A DNA stretch of 64,000 bases from CAYSSJ01 sp964433675. Its GTDB lineage: Bacteria > Cloacimonadota > Cloacimonadia > Cloacimonadales > TCS61. How positions within the stretch are numbered: position 1 is the stretch's first letter; each line of letters starts with the position of its first letter. Positions 8,595-17,677 of this stretch are shown in pieces. Below the pieces are notes generated by a model. It did no database searches and was not told where the DNA came from. It was given only the letters and a program-made list of their open reading frames with translations. Location: NCBI GenBank assembly GCA_964433675.1, contig CAYSSJ010000004.1, positions 1 through 64,000 on the forward strand, in the 5' to 3' direction. Both the position numbers and the translations under genes were made by a program.

Positions 8595-8664
8595 TTCTTA
8601 CACCAACTCACTCTTCGATACGCTCCGGCTTACGCCGAAGCTACTCAGTGTGACAAGCTTCAGA
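8595..8664 (+). repeat. Dispersed ~70-bp repeat, copy 4
   Basis: Same unit as 1-75 with tcttacacc in place of tcttgcacc and a 2-base gap in the aactcacac segment. It continues directly into the long composite repeat at 8664. Confidence 0.8.
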
Positions 8665-8840
8665 ACTCTAAAACCTAAACTGCATTAACCATTATCCATT
8701 ATCCATTATTCATTATTCATTCACAATAGAATTACTCTGTCTCCTGTCTTCTGTTTTCCGTATTCTGACCTCTATTCTAAACTCTCAACCCTAAACATCG
8801 TCCTTGTCCTTCGCAGGCAAGTTGCCAACTTGCCCTACTT
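8664..8840 (+). repeat. Long composite direct repeat, copy 2
   Basis: Counterpart of 240-405, with extra heptamer units and a short insertion. It ends in the palindrome 8816-8834 and ctacttt. Confidence 0.8.
8816..8834. repeat. 19-bp palindrome GGCAAGTTG-C-CAACTTGCC
   Basis: Identical to 382-400 and located 47 bases upstream of the efp -10 box. Confidence 0.85.
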
Positions 8841-8880
8841 TGCTTCACATCACTTTTTTCCTTGCCAGATTATACGCATA

Positions 8881-8886
8881 TATAAT
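8881..8886 (+). promoter_or_regulatory. Candidate -10 box of efp
   Basis: A perfect TATAAT, 48 bases before the efp start. The region 17 bases upstream (ttcctt) is a poor -35 match, so the promoter is only partly supported. Confidence 0.45.
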
Positions 8887-8933
8887 TTTAACACTTAAAA
8901 TCATAAAAGGCTAAAATAAAGGAGAGATATAAG

Positions 8934-9497
8934 ATGGCAACGACATCTGATATAAGAAACGGGATGATCATCCAGTTCAAAAATGATCTTTATGAGATCG
9001 TTGATTTCTTACATGTCAAACCCGGTAAAGGTGGTGCTTTTGTAAGGACCACGCTAAAGAATATCAAAACCGGTAAGACATTGGAAAACACATTCCGCAC
9101 CAGCGAAAAGTTCGAAGAAGTTCGTGTGGAAAAGCAAGAAAAAGAATATTTATACAATGACGGTGATTTCTATGTATTCATGGACAATAACACTTATGAA
9201 CAGATTCAGATTCCGTCCGAAGTTATTGGTGATATGGATAAGTATCTGGTAGAGAATATGAAAGTAGCGATGAAGGTGACAGCAGATGGTGATTTGATCG
9301 GTATAGAACTACCTATCACCGTAGTTCAGGAGATTGCCGAATGTGAACCGAATGTTAAGGGCAATTCCGCATCAGTCAGTGGTAAAAAAGCTGTGACCAG
9401 TCGTGGTCTGACACTCACGGTTCCCTTTTTCATAGAAATAGGTCAGAAGGTAAAGATAGATACCCGTACGGGTGAATATATCGAGCGTGTTAATTAA
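8934..9497 (+). CDS. efp: Elongation factor P
   Basis: EF-P binds the ribosome between the P and E sites and relieves stalling at proline stretches. The 187-residue length is standard. The tip loop reads H-V-K-P-G-K-G-G, with Lys32 at the position that is beta-lysylated in E. coli-type EF-P. The OB-fold domains follow, ending with the family signature near DTRTGEYIERV. AGGAG precedes the start. A zinc-ribbon protein follows 22 bp downstream, and a KamA-family enzyme lies at 17678, which matters for how Lys32 might be modified. Confidence 0.97.
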   Translation: MATTSDIRNGMIIQFKNDLYEIVDFLHVKPGKGGAFVRTTLKNIKTGKTLENTFRTSEKFEEVRVEKQEKEYLYNDGDFYVFMDNNTYEQIQIPSEVIGDMDKYLVENMKVAMKVTADGDLIGIELPITVVQEIAECEPNVKGNSASVSGKKAVTSRGLTLTVPFFIEIGQKVKIDTRTGEYIERVN

Positions 9498-9519
9498 TTA
9501 CTAAGAGGAGGAAAAATAG

Positions 9520-9726
9520 ATGGCAAAGAAAAGAACATTCGCAGCAAAACTTGCACATGAGATTAGTACAGAAGGTAAACAGATCTGCCCTGAATGCAAT
9601 ACGGAAGTAAAAAGAGTCAAGCTGGTCAGAAATAGAAAATCCAAGAATGGCAGCTGGGCACCAAAATACGAAATGATCAATGTCTGCAAGTGCAATGAAA
9701 AAGATGTAATGTCCGGAAAAGTATAA
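9520..9726 (+). CDS. Small zinc-ribbon-like protein
   Basis: 68 residues, basic, with CPEC near residue 24 and CKC near residue 56, which could form one zinc site. A very strong ribosome site (GAGGAGG) precedes it. It sits 22 bp after efp and is probably co-transcribed, so a ribosome- or RNA-linked role is an inference from context. Not assigned to a named family. Confidence 0.7.
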   Translation: MAKKRTFAAKLAHEISTEGKQICPECNTEVKRVKLVRNRKSKNGSWAPKYEMINVCKCNEKDVMSGKV

Positions 9727-9773
9727 AATTCGAGTATATTACGGAGACAAAATTTGTTTGGAAACGGAATAGC

Positions 9774-12700
9774 ATGAACATGCCAAAAGTAGTGATAATC
9801 TCATTGCTGTTAGCATTTAGTTTGGTACTAGGAGCTGTTCCGCCTCATCCTTTGGTTGAGTCGGATTATTCCCCTACACATGAATTTCGCTCCGAACATT
9901 CTTTCAGGACAAGCGGATTGCAACCGGTCAATGTACCGGATAGTATCCTCGTTCTGCGCGCTGAATTTGAGGATGTAAAATTCATCTCCGAACCGACATA
10001 TCCGGACTCGATCCCACGAGACAAAGCTTACTTTGAACGGCTTATGTTTCATCTGGCATCCTATTATCATGATGCCTCGCATGGAAAATATCGGATGATA
10101 ACGGAAACCGATACCCTTTACACAGTCTGGGATAATGTCTTTACCGCTCCCAATACAATGGGATATTATGGTTATACACCCGAAAGGCTTACGCGTGTCT
10201 GTGAGTTTGCCCAAGATGTGATCATGTTGGCAGATCAGGAGATAGATTTCCACAACTATGACTCGGTTATCATCTTTCATGCCGGTGCCGGGGCAGAGAG
10301 TGATGTTAATAGTGCCAATCCCGACCAAATCCAAAGCACTTTCCTTACCAGACGTGCCCTACAAGCCGGCTTGGATCCGGAAAATGACGATTTTCCCGGC
10401 ATTGTGACCAGCGATGGCAAAGTAATCCGTGAAATAGCTATCATGCCCGAAACTCAATGGCAGCCCGATTTTGTTCCCGGTGAAGATCCGATATTCGGTA
10501 TGCTCGGTGTAGCATCTCATCTCTTCGGACGTTTCCACGGTTTCCCCAGCCTGACCTATACCGGGAGTCCATATGTTCCCGGAGCAGGCAATTTCTGTGT
10601 GATGGGAAGCGGTTTGTGGAATGCCAACGGGTTTGTACCACCTCTGCCCAGCGCTTGGTTACGCTACTATGTCGGCTGGGAAGAGGATAATATTGTCACA
10701 ATCGATTCGGTGACAACAGATAATCAGATCGTTTTCCCGATGGCAGATGATGAGCTTACACCCAAACTTTACAAGATCCCATTCTCCGATAAAGAATATT
10801 ATCTGATCGAAAACCGCCAGCAAAATCCGGACAATAGCACCCATAACGGCGAACCGACCTTCACATTCCAACTTCTACCCGAAGGTGAGCAAGAATATTA
10901 CCCACCCGGACATCCAAATGAAGGACAGCCCAGATTCAATTTTATGAAAAACACATATCTGGGATGTGAATGGGACTTTTTTTCCCCCGGACTGGGCGGT
11001 CCGGATCCCGAACCTATCGATGGTTCCGGTCTTTTGATCTGGCATGTAGATGAAAATGTTATCGAAGATAAATTCAATCCCTACTTTGAAAAAAATCATA
11101 TCAACTCCGATCCTAATCATAAAGGTGTGGATCTAAAAGAAGCAGACGGTATTCAACACATGGACTCCCGCTCCGGTAGTATGTACGATTATGGTTCACC
11201 CTACGATGCCTATCGCGCAGATAACAACACCTATCTGGGCAAACTGGTCGATCCGCTAACCGGTAGTATATCAATACCGATGGCAGGAAGTCATTACGGT
11301 GGTATCCCTTTTGAGATTTATGATATCAGTCAATCCGATTCGCTTATGACTTTTTCGGTGAATTTCGAATGGACACTCGATTCGCGCTTTCAAGGCGAAA
11401 GCCCCTATTCACCCGCCATTGTGGATTTCAACAGAGACGGATCTAATGAGATTGTTACTATCTACCCGAACGGCAAGATCGTCGTCTGGAAGCACAACAA
11501 TATGTACACACCTCCCTTCACTATAAACAAGATTACGCAGTATTATGCCTATGATGAGCATAGCGGCACTTTTTATCTACCAACCGAAAACACAGTTTTT
11601 GGCTATAGTAGATTGTTCGTATTGAACCACCAACAATACTTCTACATGGACCCTCTGGCAGATAAGAGCTGGGCTACCCATCCGGTAGTACATCCGGATA
11701 GTGAATCCCAGTATCATCTGTTTTTACCATTCAACACAAGTGATGGGTATGGAGAAATATATGTAATGGACAAAGATCTGGAGATTCTTCAAGATTTCAC
11801 TTTGGACACAAAGATAATTTCCAATCTGATTCTATCCGAACAGGAAAATAATATTAGCTTTGTCTGTGCCGATACAAACGGACAGGCATATCTCTCATCA
11901 CTATACTTTGATGATCAGACAGAAACTCATTACCCGCTTGACATGGAAGTCTATCCCGAATTCTTCGCCGCTGCTGTGGACATCTCTGCTAATGGTGAAT
12001 ATGAATATATTATCTCTGCAGAAGAGAGAATTTTTGCCTTCGATTCTGAGGGTAATACCATAGACAACTTCCCGGTGGATCTGCCGTTTCATGTGATTTC
12101 ATTACCTACTTTTGCCGATATAACCGGCAATGGTGAGATAGACATTCTGGTTGGTAGTGAGAACAGTTTTGCCTCTATCAACAAAAGGGGAGAGCTATTT
12201 ATGCCATCTTCTGGAGTGGGACATCCCGATTCGCTCTACATAGCAGGTGGCTCGATCGCAATGGATATAAATGATGATGGTACAAAAGAAGTGATCTCTA
12301 CCTTGTCAAGAAATCGACTCGGCGTCTGGGAAAATGTAAATAACAACGAATTCAGGCTAAATCGCCATTATCCCGTTTCTTTCAGTGAAGGAAGTATGAC
12401 CATACCCACTGTCGCTTTCTATGCTGATGAGATGGATTCGCAAGAGAAACCATATCTGTTTGTCAATGCAAAGAATGGCAAACTATTCCGTCAGCCACTC
12501 CCGCCATCATTTTCTTACAAACCGGGATGGCATTTTGAATATGGTAATTTGAATCGAACTTCTTTCTATGACTTTCCGGAGTCGCATAATACATTCGAAA
12601 CGGATAAGTTGATCGTTCGTAATCAGACCTATGTCTATCCCAATCCTTATAGTACGATCAATAACAGCACGATTTTCAAAGGAAACCAGACGAACTTTGC

Positions 12701-12917
12701 CATCAATATAAGAGTGATGACCTCTGCGGATACATCTGTAGAGATCAGTGTTTATGATATTGCCGGTAATAGGATAAACCGCCTCTCCGGCTACAATTCT
12801 GCCTATATGGAAGAGGTGTTTACTTTGGATGTCAGAGGTTTATCCTCCGGTGTCTATGTAGCACAAATCCGGGCAGGAGAAGAAATGATAATCAGAAAAT
12901 TCGCTATCGAGAAATAG
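9774..12917 (+). CDS. Secreted M6-like protein with degenerate active site, propeller-like repeats and sorting domain
   Basis: 1047 residues. Signal peptide 1 to about 20. Residues about 50-330 match the layout of M6 (immune inhibitor A-like) metallopeptidases, including GVASHLFGRFHGFPSL (from about 245) and later GNFCVMGSG and PSAWLRYYVGW. The family zinc motif HExGH aligns with H249-L-F-G-R253, so the catalytic Glu is Leu and the second His is Arg; catalysis by the usual mechanism is not expected. The middle (about 520-900) has D-x-N-x-D-G segments of FG-GAP/propeller type (VDFNRDGSNEIV, DINDDGTKEVI). The end is a divergent sorting domain (VYPNPYSTINN, then SSGVYVAQI). The gene for a PorV/PorQ-like protein follows 13 bp later. 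Probable surface binding protein. Confidence 0.85.
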   Translation: MNMPKVVIISLLLAFSLVLGAVPPHPLVESDYSPTHEFRSEHSFRTSGLQPVNVPDSILVLRAEFEDVKFISEPTYPDSIPRDKAYFERLMFHLASYYHDASHGKYRMITETDTLYTVWDNVFTAPNTMGYYGYTPERLTRVCEFAQDVIMLADQEIDFHNYDSVIIFHAGAGAESDVNSANPDQIQSTFLTRRALQAGLDPENDDFPGIVTSDGKVIREIAIMPETQWQPDFVPGEDPIFGMLGVASHLFGRFHGFPSLTYTGSPYVPGAGNFCVMGSGLWNANGFVPPLPSAWLRYYVGWEEDNIVTIDSVTTDNQIVFPMADDELTPKLYKIPFSDKEYYLIENRQQNPDNSTHNGEPTFTFQLLPEGEQEYYPPGHPNEGQPRFNFMKNTYLGCEWDFFSPGLGGPDPEPIDGSGLLIWHVDENVIEDKFNPYFEKNHINSDPNHKGVDLKEADGIQHMDSRSGSMYDYGSPYDAYRADNNTYLGKLVDPLTGSISIPMAGSHYGGIPFEIYDISQSDSLMTFSVNFEWTLDSRFQGESPYSPAIVDFNRDGSNEIVTIYPNGKIVVWKHNNMYTPPFTINKITQYYAYDEHSGTFYLPTENTVFGYSRLFVLNHQQYFYMDPLADKSWATHPVVHPDSESQYHLFLPFNTSDGYGEIYVMDKDLEILQDFTLDTKIISNLILSEQENNISFVCADTNGQAYLSSLYFDDQTETHYPLDMEVYPEFFAAAVDISANGEYEYIISAEERIFAFDSEGNTIDNFPVDLPFHVISLPTFADITGNGEIDILVGSENSFASINKRGELFMPSSGVGHPDSLYIAGGSIAMDINDDGTKEVISTLSRNRLGVWENVNNNEFRLNRHYPVSFSEGSMTIPTVAFYADEMDSQEKPYLFVNAKNGKLFRQPLPPSFSYKPGWHFEYGNLNRTSFYDFPESHNTFETDKLIVRNQTYVYPNPYSTINNSTIFKGNQTNFAINIRVMTSADTSVEISVYDIAGNRINRLSGYNSAYMEEVFTLDVRGLSSGVYVAQIRAGEEMIIRKFAIEK

Positions 12918-12930
12918 CATAGGAGTAATA

Positions 12931-13830
12931 ATGCGGAAGACAATCGTAACGATGTTAATGATAACACTTCTTTCTCTGGCTTTACTAGCCGATACCAGTG
13001 GTGAAGCAGGATTTCAGATGCTGAGGATAAATCCGAGCGCAGTCTATTCCGCCCAAGCGGGGACCGGCGCATTCTTTTCAGTAGATGGCTTTGCCTTTGT
13101 AGCCAATCCGGCGATCAATGCTCTGCATCGTACCAGAGTCGCATCAATGACTCAAAATTACTGGCTTTTCGATACGGTGAACAACAACTTTGCCTATCGT
13201 TACTCCACAGGGAAATATGGGTTCGGTCTGGGATACAATTATCTGGATTATGGCAAGATAACCAGACGCGATGAGGTCGGTTTGGCAATCGGTGAATTTA
13301 GACCAATGGATCTGAGAGTGATCTCCAATTTTGCCTATCGCATCAATCCATACCACTATGCCGGAGTCAATGTCTATGGTCTCTACGAGAAGATAGATTC
13401 TGCCTCCAGTGTCGGTCTTGCTTTCGATCTGGGTTATGTTTTCGTCACTCCGATCAGAGATTTATATTTAGGAGCAACTTTAAAACATTTAGGCTTCACT
13501 TCCAAAGTGCATGATGAGAACATCAAACTACCCGTTTGTTTCGATCTTTCTCTGGGCAAGCAGATCTCCTGGCAGCAGACAGTCTTATCTGCGGAAGCTA
13601 AGCTAACTAAATACAGCGATGATGACAATATAAAAGCCGCTGTCGGTTCTACTCTCACCTTGATGGATATGCTGTTTATCAGATTGGGATATAAGCTAAA
13701 TTACGATCTGGAAGATCTTTCCCTCGGATTCGGTGTCTTGTATGGAAAATTCAACTTCGATTATGCTTACCTTCCCATCAGTGAAGAATTTGATGATGTA
13801 CACAAGCTAGGATTAACTTATAGATTCTAA
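12931..13830 (+). CDS. PorV/PorQ-family outer-membrane protein
   Basis: 299 residues with a signal peptide (1 to about 20), then GFQMLRINPSAVYSAQAGTG and GFAFVANPA, the N-terminal pattern of PorV/PorQ proteins (FadL-like beta-barrels), and alternating amphipathic strands to a C-terminal F (GLTYRF). In type IX secretion PorV shuttles cargo from the translocon to the sorting/attachment complex, and PorQ belongs to that complex. It is 13 bp downstream of a cargo-like gene and shares its message. Whether it is PorV or PorQ cannot be decided here. Confidence 0.8.
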   Translation: MRKTIVTMLMITLLSLALLADTSGEAGFQMLRINPSAVYSAQAGTGAFFSVDGFAFVANPAINALHRTRVASMTQNYWLFDTVNNNFAYRYSTGKYGFGLGYNYLDYGKITRRDEVGLAIGEFRPMDLRVISNFAYRINPYHYAGVNVYGLYEKIDSASSVGLAFDLGYVFVTPIRDLYLGATLKHLGFTSKVHDENIKLPVCFDLSLGKQISWQQTVLSAEAKLTKYSDDDNIKAAVGSTLTLMDMLFIRLGYKLNYDLEDLSLGFGVLYGKFNFDYAYLPISEEFDDVHKLGLTYRF

Positions 13831-14168
13831 ACTTTCATTCGCTCCCTTATGAGCTGAAATAGCTTGCTTCATCAAGTCATCTTGACTTTGTTATGTTCGA
13901 AGTCTATATCCTTTCTTAAAAGCTTTACTCAGAGTTGTCCGTTTATTTCCTCTTGACAGATATAGTATCAACAAAAGATATGCTGAAATACTCGAAGTTG
14001 CTTATTAGAGTTATCTATAAGGCAACTGGAAATATTTAAGGCCAGATATGTTGGTTTCGTACCGGCATGTCCATTACGATATAAGTGTATGTATAGTGAA
14101 AAAGTAAAGTGTGACAAAGTAATTGTCGGAGAGTATAATAAACTGGAGAGAGAAGGAAAGGAGAAATT
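13831..14168. other. 338-bp intergenic region
   Basis: No gene or RNA recognised. AAGTCA-tct-TGACTT (13874-13888) is a small hairpin that might end the upstream unit, though its T-run is weak. TTGACA at 13953-13958 could be a -35 box, but the -10 candidates nearby (gatatg, tatgct) fit poorly. GGAGAG/AAAGGAG close to 14160 is the ribosome site of the next gene. Confidence 0.5.
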
Positions 14169-14978
14169 ATGATATCGTTAGATTGGAAAGAACGGTTAAA
14201 AAAAGACACAATAGATTTTTATGAGCGGAAACTACCCAACCATGATTATGATATCGATATCGTATATAATGTTTATCCTGAACGGGTGGATAACAAGGTT
14301 CCCGCTCCGGTGATAACTTTGGTAGGGAAGACCTTGGCTTCCAAGCTGGCTAAAGATGCCGATAAATACTTTCCTTTTTATGACTATCTGCTCTCTCACA
14401 AAGGTGAAAGTGGAGTGATGATCTTCGTATATATAATGGCACGAGCGATCAAACGGCATCCCGATGTGTTCTTCGAATATTTGGAAAAAGTGCTGTTTTC
14501 TCTGCAAGATCAAAAAACATGCAACCTTATTTTCGATAAAGCGATCTATCCTTATCTCAAAGAACATCCGGAAAAATACTTGGACACCCTCTTGTCTTGG
14601 CTGAAAAGAGATAATCTCTATGTCACCAAAGGATTGCAAAAGATTTTTACTAAGCTTATCAATTACAAACCTGAATTGATAAAGCCGATATTCAACAAAC
14701 TGGAGACATCATGGCTCTATGCCACACCTCGCATGATCAAATTCAATTCTCAGTTTATCAAAGCTATCTATACTGTTGATACTGATTATTATCTATCTAT
14801 CTACAATACCTACAAATCTACCAGAAACCCGATATTTGCCGAGATTCTTTGCAACGCTATCGTTTGTTATGATGGAAACATCGAAACTATGGTAGATACT
14901 TGGGCACACAGTGGAAACGTGAAATTAAAAAAAATAGGCTTGCACGGGCAGAAAATCATCAAAAGAAGGAAGAAATAA
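14169..14978 (+). CDS. Conserved hypothetical helical-repeat protein
   Basis: 269 residues, no signal peptide, almost all helical and basic at the end (KKIGLHGQKIIKRRKK). Repeated helix pairs around HPDVFFEYLEKVL, HPEKYLDTLLSWL and KPELIKPIFNKL give a HEAT/alpha-solenoid look. Its stop codon overlaps the greA start (TAATG), so the two are coupled in translation. No family name can be given; a scaffold or nucleic-acid-binding role is a guess. Confidence 0.65.
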   Translation: MISLDWKERLKKDTIDFYERKLPNHDYDIDIVYNVYPERVDNKVPAPVITLVGKTLASKLAKDADKYFPFYDYLLSHKGESGVMIFVYIMARAIKRHPDVFFEYLEKVLFSLQDQKTCNLIFDKAIYPYLKEHPEKYLDTLLSWLKRDNLYVTKGLQKIFTKLINYKPELIKPIFNKLETSWLYATPRMIKFNSQFIKAIYTVDTDYYLSIYNTYKSTRNPIFAEILCNAIVCYDGNIETMVDTWAHSGNVKLKKIGLHGQKIIKRRKK

Positions 14979-15448
14979 TGGCAGGATTAATCACCAAAGA
15001 AGGCATACAAAGGCTAAAAAAGAGAGCGAATGTTCTGATAGAGGAACGTGCCAAAGTCATCAAACAGGTTGTACATGCACGTGAGATGGGCGACCTAAGC
15101 GAAAATGCCGAATATCATGCCGCCAGAGAAAGACAACGCTCCATAGAAAGTGAATATGAGAATATCAAAAAAAAAATAAATCATCTGCAGGTCATAGATA
15201 CGGATTCCATCCCGAAAGATGCAGTCCGTTTCGGTGCTTGTGTCACGCTGATGGATCAGAACCAAAATCGAGAAGTAAAGATCAAATTGGTGGGTGGAGA
15301 CGAAGTTTTCGATTCTGAGGATGAATACAAAAGAATGTCTGTTACCTCTCCGATCGGTAAAGGATTGATCGGTAAGAAAGCAAGCGAAACAGTAATTATC
15401 AATACACCGGATGGTGAACGAACTTTTAAAATTATCGATATTAGATAG
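14978..15448 (+). CDS. greA: Transcription elongation factor GreA
   Basis: 156 residues from the ATG at 14978 (GAAGGA upstream). A longer frame from 14900 overlaps the previous gene and adds residues absent from GreA. The N-terminal coiled coil carries the acidic tip motif (REMGDLSENAEYH), which reaches the RNA polymerase active site and stimulates cleavage of backtracked RNA. The C-terminal FKBP-like domain includes VTSPIGKGLIGK. It overlaps the preceding hypothetical gene by one base and is 9 bp before the aminopeptidase gene. Confidence 0.95.
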   Translation: MAGLITKEGIQRLKKRANVLIEERAKVIKQVVHAREMGDLSENAEYHAARERQRSIESEYENIKKKINHLQVIDTDSIPKDAVRFGACVTLMDQNQNREVKIKLVGGDEVFDSEDEYKRMSVTSPIGKGLIGKKASETVIINTPDGERTFKIIDIR

Positions 15449-15457
15449 GAGCAATTT

Positions 15458-16879
15458 ATGAGTATAAGCAAAAAAGATCTCATTAAGAAAATCACTTATC
15501 AACGAAAAAATTTCTGGAAAGAATATGATAAAACTGAGAGACAAACCGCATTTACCTTCTGCGATCCTTATCGTGATTTCATAGGTAGATGCAAGACTGA
15601 GCGCGAGACAATTGCCTATTTCAAAGAGCAGTTCAAATCCTGCGGCTTCTCAGAAATTCCATCTGAAAAGCAGAGCAAAAAATACTATGCCATTTCACGA
15701 AACAAAAGTGGCGCTTTTGCTGTAATCGGTAACAGACCGATAAGTGAGGGAATTAACCTGATCGTCTCTCATATAGATTCTCCTCGTGTAGATCTGAAAC
15801 AAAATCCTCTCTCTGAAGATAGCGAGACCAAGCTCGGAATGATGAAAACGCATTATTACGGTGGTGTAAAGAAATATCAATGGTTTTCTACCCCATTGGC
15901 TCTGCATGGTACATTCGTGAAAGACGGGGGAGAGGTGATCTCCGTTTCTATCGGCGAAGAAGAGGACGATCCTGTCTTCGTCATGCCGGATCTTTTACCG
16001 CATCTTGCTCATAAAGAGCAATATTCCAAGAAGATTGGCGATGCTATAGATGCCTCCAAGATGAATTTGATCTTCAATTCGATACCATATTTAGAAGATG
16101 AGGAAACTGCTAATGCTGTTAAACTAAATGCATTATTACTCTTGCACGAGAAATACGGTATCTGTGAAGAGCATTTTTTGAGTGCGGAATTGGAATTGGT
16201 TCCGGCAGGGAAAGCACGAGATGCCGGATTGGATAAAAGCATGATTCTCGGTTACGGACAGGATGACAGAGTATGTGCCTATACTTCGGCACAAGCATTA
16301 TTGGAGCTGGACGAGAATAATTTGGATAAAACTGCGATAGTTTATCTGGCAGATAAAGAAGAGGTTGGCAGTGAAGGTAATACAGGTGCAAAATCAGCTT
16401 TCATCATCGACTTTATTGCCGATCTTCTCAAACAGAACAAAGAAAACTCAGACAGCACAACTCTCAGAAAAGCTTTACTCCGTAGTCACATCATCTCTGC
16501 CGATGTAAATGCTGCTATAAATCCGAACTTCCCATCAGTACATGAAAAAGATAATGCCGTCCATCTCGGTTTTGGAGTTAGCATCACAAAATATACCGGC
16601 AGCAGAGGAAAAGGTGGATCCAATGATGCCAACGCCGAATTTAATGCCCGCCTGATATCAATTTTCAACAAAGCAGGTGTGAACTGGCAGACCGGTGCAC
16701 TGGGTAAGGTTGATGAGGGTGGTGGCGGTACGATTGCTAAATTTATGGCAGAGTATGGCGCTGAAGTGATAGATAGCGGTCCAGGTGTCTTGGGTATGCA
16801 TTCATTATACGAACTAACCAGCAAAGCGGATATCTACTCTACCTTCAAAGGGTATAAAGCTTTCTTTGAATATGTGTGA
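15458..16879 (+). CDS. M18-family aminopeptidase
   Basis: A 473-residue cytosolic dizinc aminopeptidase that removes N-terminal residues from peptides. Metal-site motifs appear in order: SHIDSPR (His105), GYGQDDR (about 267), DKEEVGSEG (catalytic and ligand Glu), SADVNAAI, and MHSLYE near the end. The length and the GGGGTIAKF segment match bacterial M18 (ApeA-like) enzymes. It sits 9 bp after greA and 18 bp before bamD in a co-directional run. The substrate preference (acidic residues in many M18 enzymes) is not readable here. Confidence 0.88.
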   Translation: MSISKKDLIKKITYQRKNFWKEYDKTERQTAFTFCDPYRDFIGRCKTERETIAYFKEQFKSCGFSEIPSEKQSKKYYAISRNKSGAFAVIGNRPISEGINLIVSHIDSPRVDLKQNPLSEDSETKLGMMKTHYYGGVKKYQWFSTPLALHGTFVKDGGEVISVSIGEEEDDPVFVMPDLLPHLAHKEQYSKKIGDAIDASKMNLIFNSIPYLEDEETANAVKLNALLLLHEKYGICEEHFLSAELELVPAGKARDAGLDKSMILGYGQDDRVCAYTSAQALLELDENNLDKTAIVYLADKEEVGSEGNTGAKSAFIIDFIADLLKQNKENSDSTTLRKALLRSHIISADVNAAINPNFPSVHEKDNAVHLGFGVSITKYTGSRGKGGSNDANAEFNARLISIFNKAGVNWQTGALGKVDEGGGGTIAKFMAEYGAEVIDSGPGVLGMHSLYELTSKADIYSTFKGYKAFFEYV

Positions 16880-16897
16880 GAATAAGGTGGTAATTTT

Positions 16898-17638
16898 ATG
16901 AAAAGAATATTAATCTTGTTATTGGTCTTGGTTGCTCTATTAGCAGTTTCTTGCGGTAGAACCAGACCGCTAAGAGATCTCTCTGCTGCTGAAAAAATGC
17001 GCATAGCAGATGAATTATATGAAGAGGGTAAATATAATCGTGCCATCCCGTACTACACGGATGTGGCTTTGGATCGTCGCTCTGCTTACACTGCAGAAGC
17101 ACAGATGAAACTTGCGGATAGTTATTTCCATCAGAATAAATTTACCGAAGCCCGTTTGGAATATCAGGAAGTCATCAGATTGTTCAGAGATCATCCCGAA
17201 ATAGGCAGAGCATATTTCCAGATCGGAGTCTGTTACTATGAAGAATCTCTCGGTGCACAGTATACACAGGAAGAAACCTATGAAGCTATCAATGCTTTCG
17301 AGACTTTTTTGGAAAGATTCCCCTTCAGTCCGCTGCGTGAAGAAGCAGAACAATATCTGGATGAGTTGAACTATAAGCTTTTGGAAAAGAAATTTTATAA
17401 TGGATATATCTATTACAAGATCTATGATTACAGTGCTGCGCTTATGTATTTTGATGAGATCATGGACGAAGGTAATATTAATGAAGTTGATAAAAAATCC
17501 CGCTATTATGCTACCCTGATCTATATGAGGCGAGAAGATAAGCAAAATGCACTGAAAATGATAGATTCCTTAAACGAGCTTTATCCCGAATCTAATGAAG
17601 CAAAGCGAGTAAACCGATATAGAGATAGACTTGAATGA
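16898..17638 (+). CDS. bamD: BamD-like outer-membrane assembly lipoprotein
   Basis: 246 residues with a lipoprotein signal (LLAVSC, lipidated Cys near residue 19) and TPR pairs starting AEKMRIADELYEEGKYNRAI. BamD is the essential lipoprotein partner of BamA in inserting beta-barrel proteins into the outer membrane. The length and the five-TPR layout fit, and the segment YFQIGVCYYEE...AFETFLERFP is characteristic. It supports the inference of a true outer membrane, along with the PorV/PorQ-like protein. Confidence 0.85.
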   Translation: MKRILILLLVLVALLAVSCGRTRPLRDLSAAEKMRIADELYEEGKYNRAIPYYTDVALDRRSAYTAEAQMKLADSYFHQNKFTEARLEYQEVIRLFRDHPEIGRAYFQIGVCYYEESLGAQYTQEETYEAINAFETFLERFPFSPLREEAEQYLDELNYKLLEKKFYNGYIYYKIYDYSAALMYFDEIMDEGNINEVDKKSRYYATLIYMRREDKQNALKMIDSLNELYPESNEAKRVNRYRDRLE

Positions 17639-17677
17639 AGTAGCAAAGACATCACAACAGCCGAATAGGAGAACATT

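Larger units (their letters stand above)
7510..8933. other. 1.4-kb intergenic region packed with palindromes and repeats
   Basis: Apart from a doubtful 62-codon frame (7639-7827) no gene is supported; the open frames at 8275-8688 run through repeats. Contents in order: a TCTCCC/GGGAGA inverted repeat near 7592-7620, a 15-G run, palindromes at 7972, 8068, 8109, 8362, 8381, 8476 and 8506, two copies of the 70-bp repeat, heptamer runs, a palindrome at 8816, then the efp promoter region. It separates divergent transcription units (7509 leftwards, efp rightwards). Confidence 0.75.

Noticed and set aside
8275..8688. Open frames of 60-110 codons on both strands
   Set aside because: They cross heptamer runs, hairpins and copies of the 70-bp repeat and have no protein-like composition.
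9828..10334. 168-codon minus-strand frame
   Set aside because: Antisense to the M6-like gene, no ribosome site, no recognisable domain.
14900..14977. Upstream start for greA
   Set aside because: Overlaps the previous gene in another frame and adds residues not found in GreA.
17015..17545. 176-codon frame opposite bamD
   Set aside because: Antisense shadow of a well-supported gene, hydrophobic and without a start signal.
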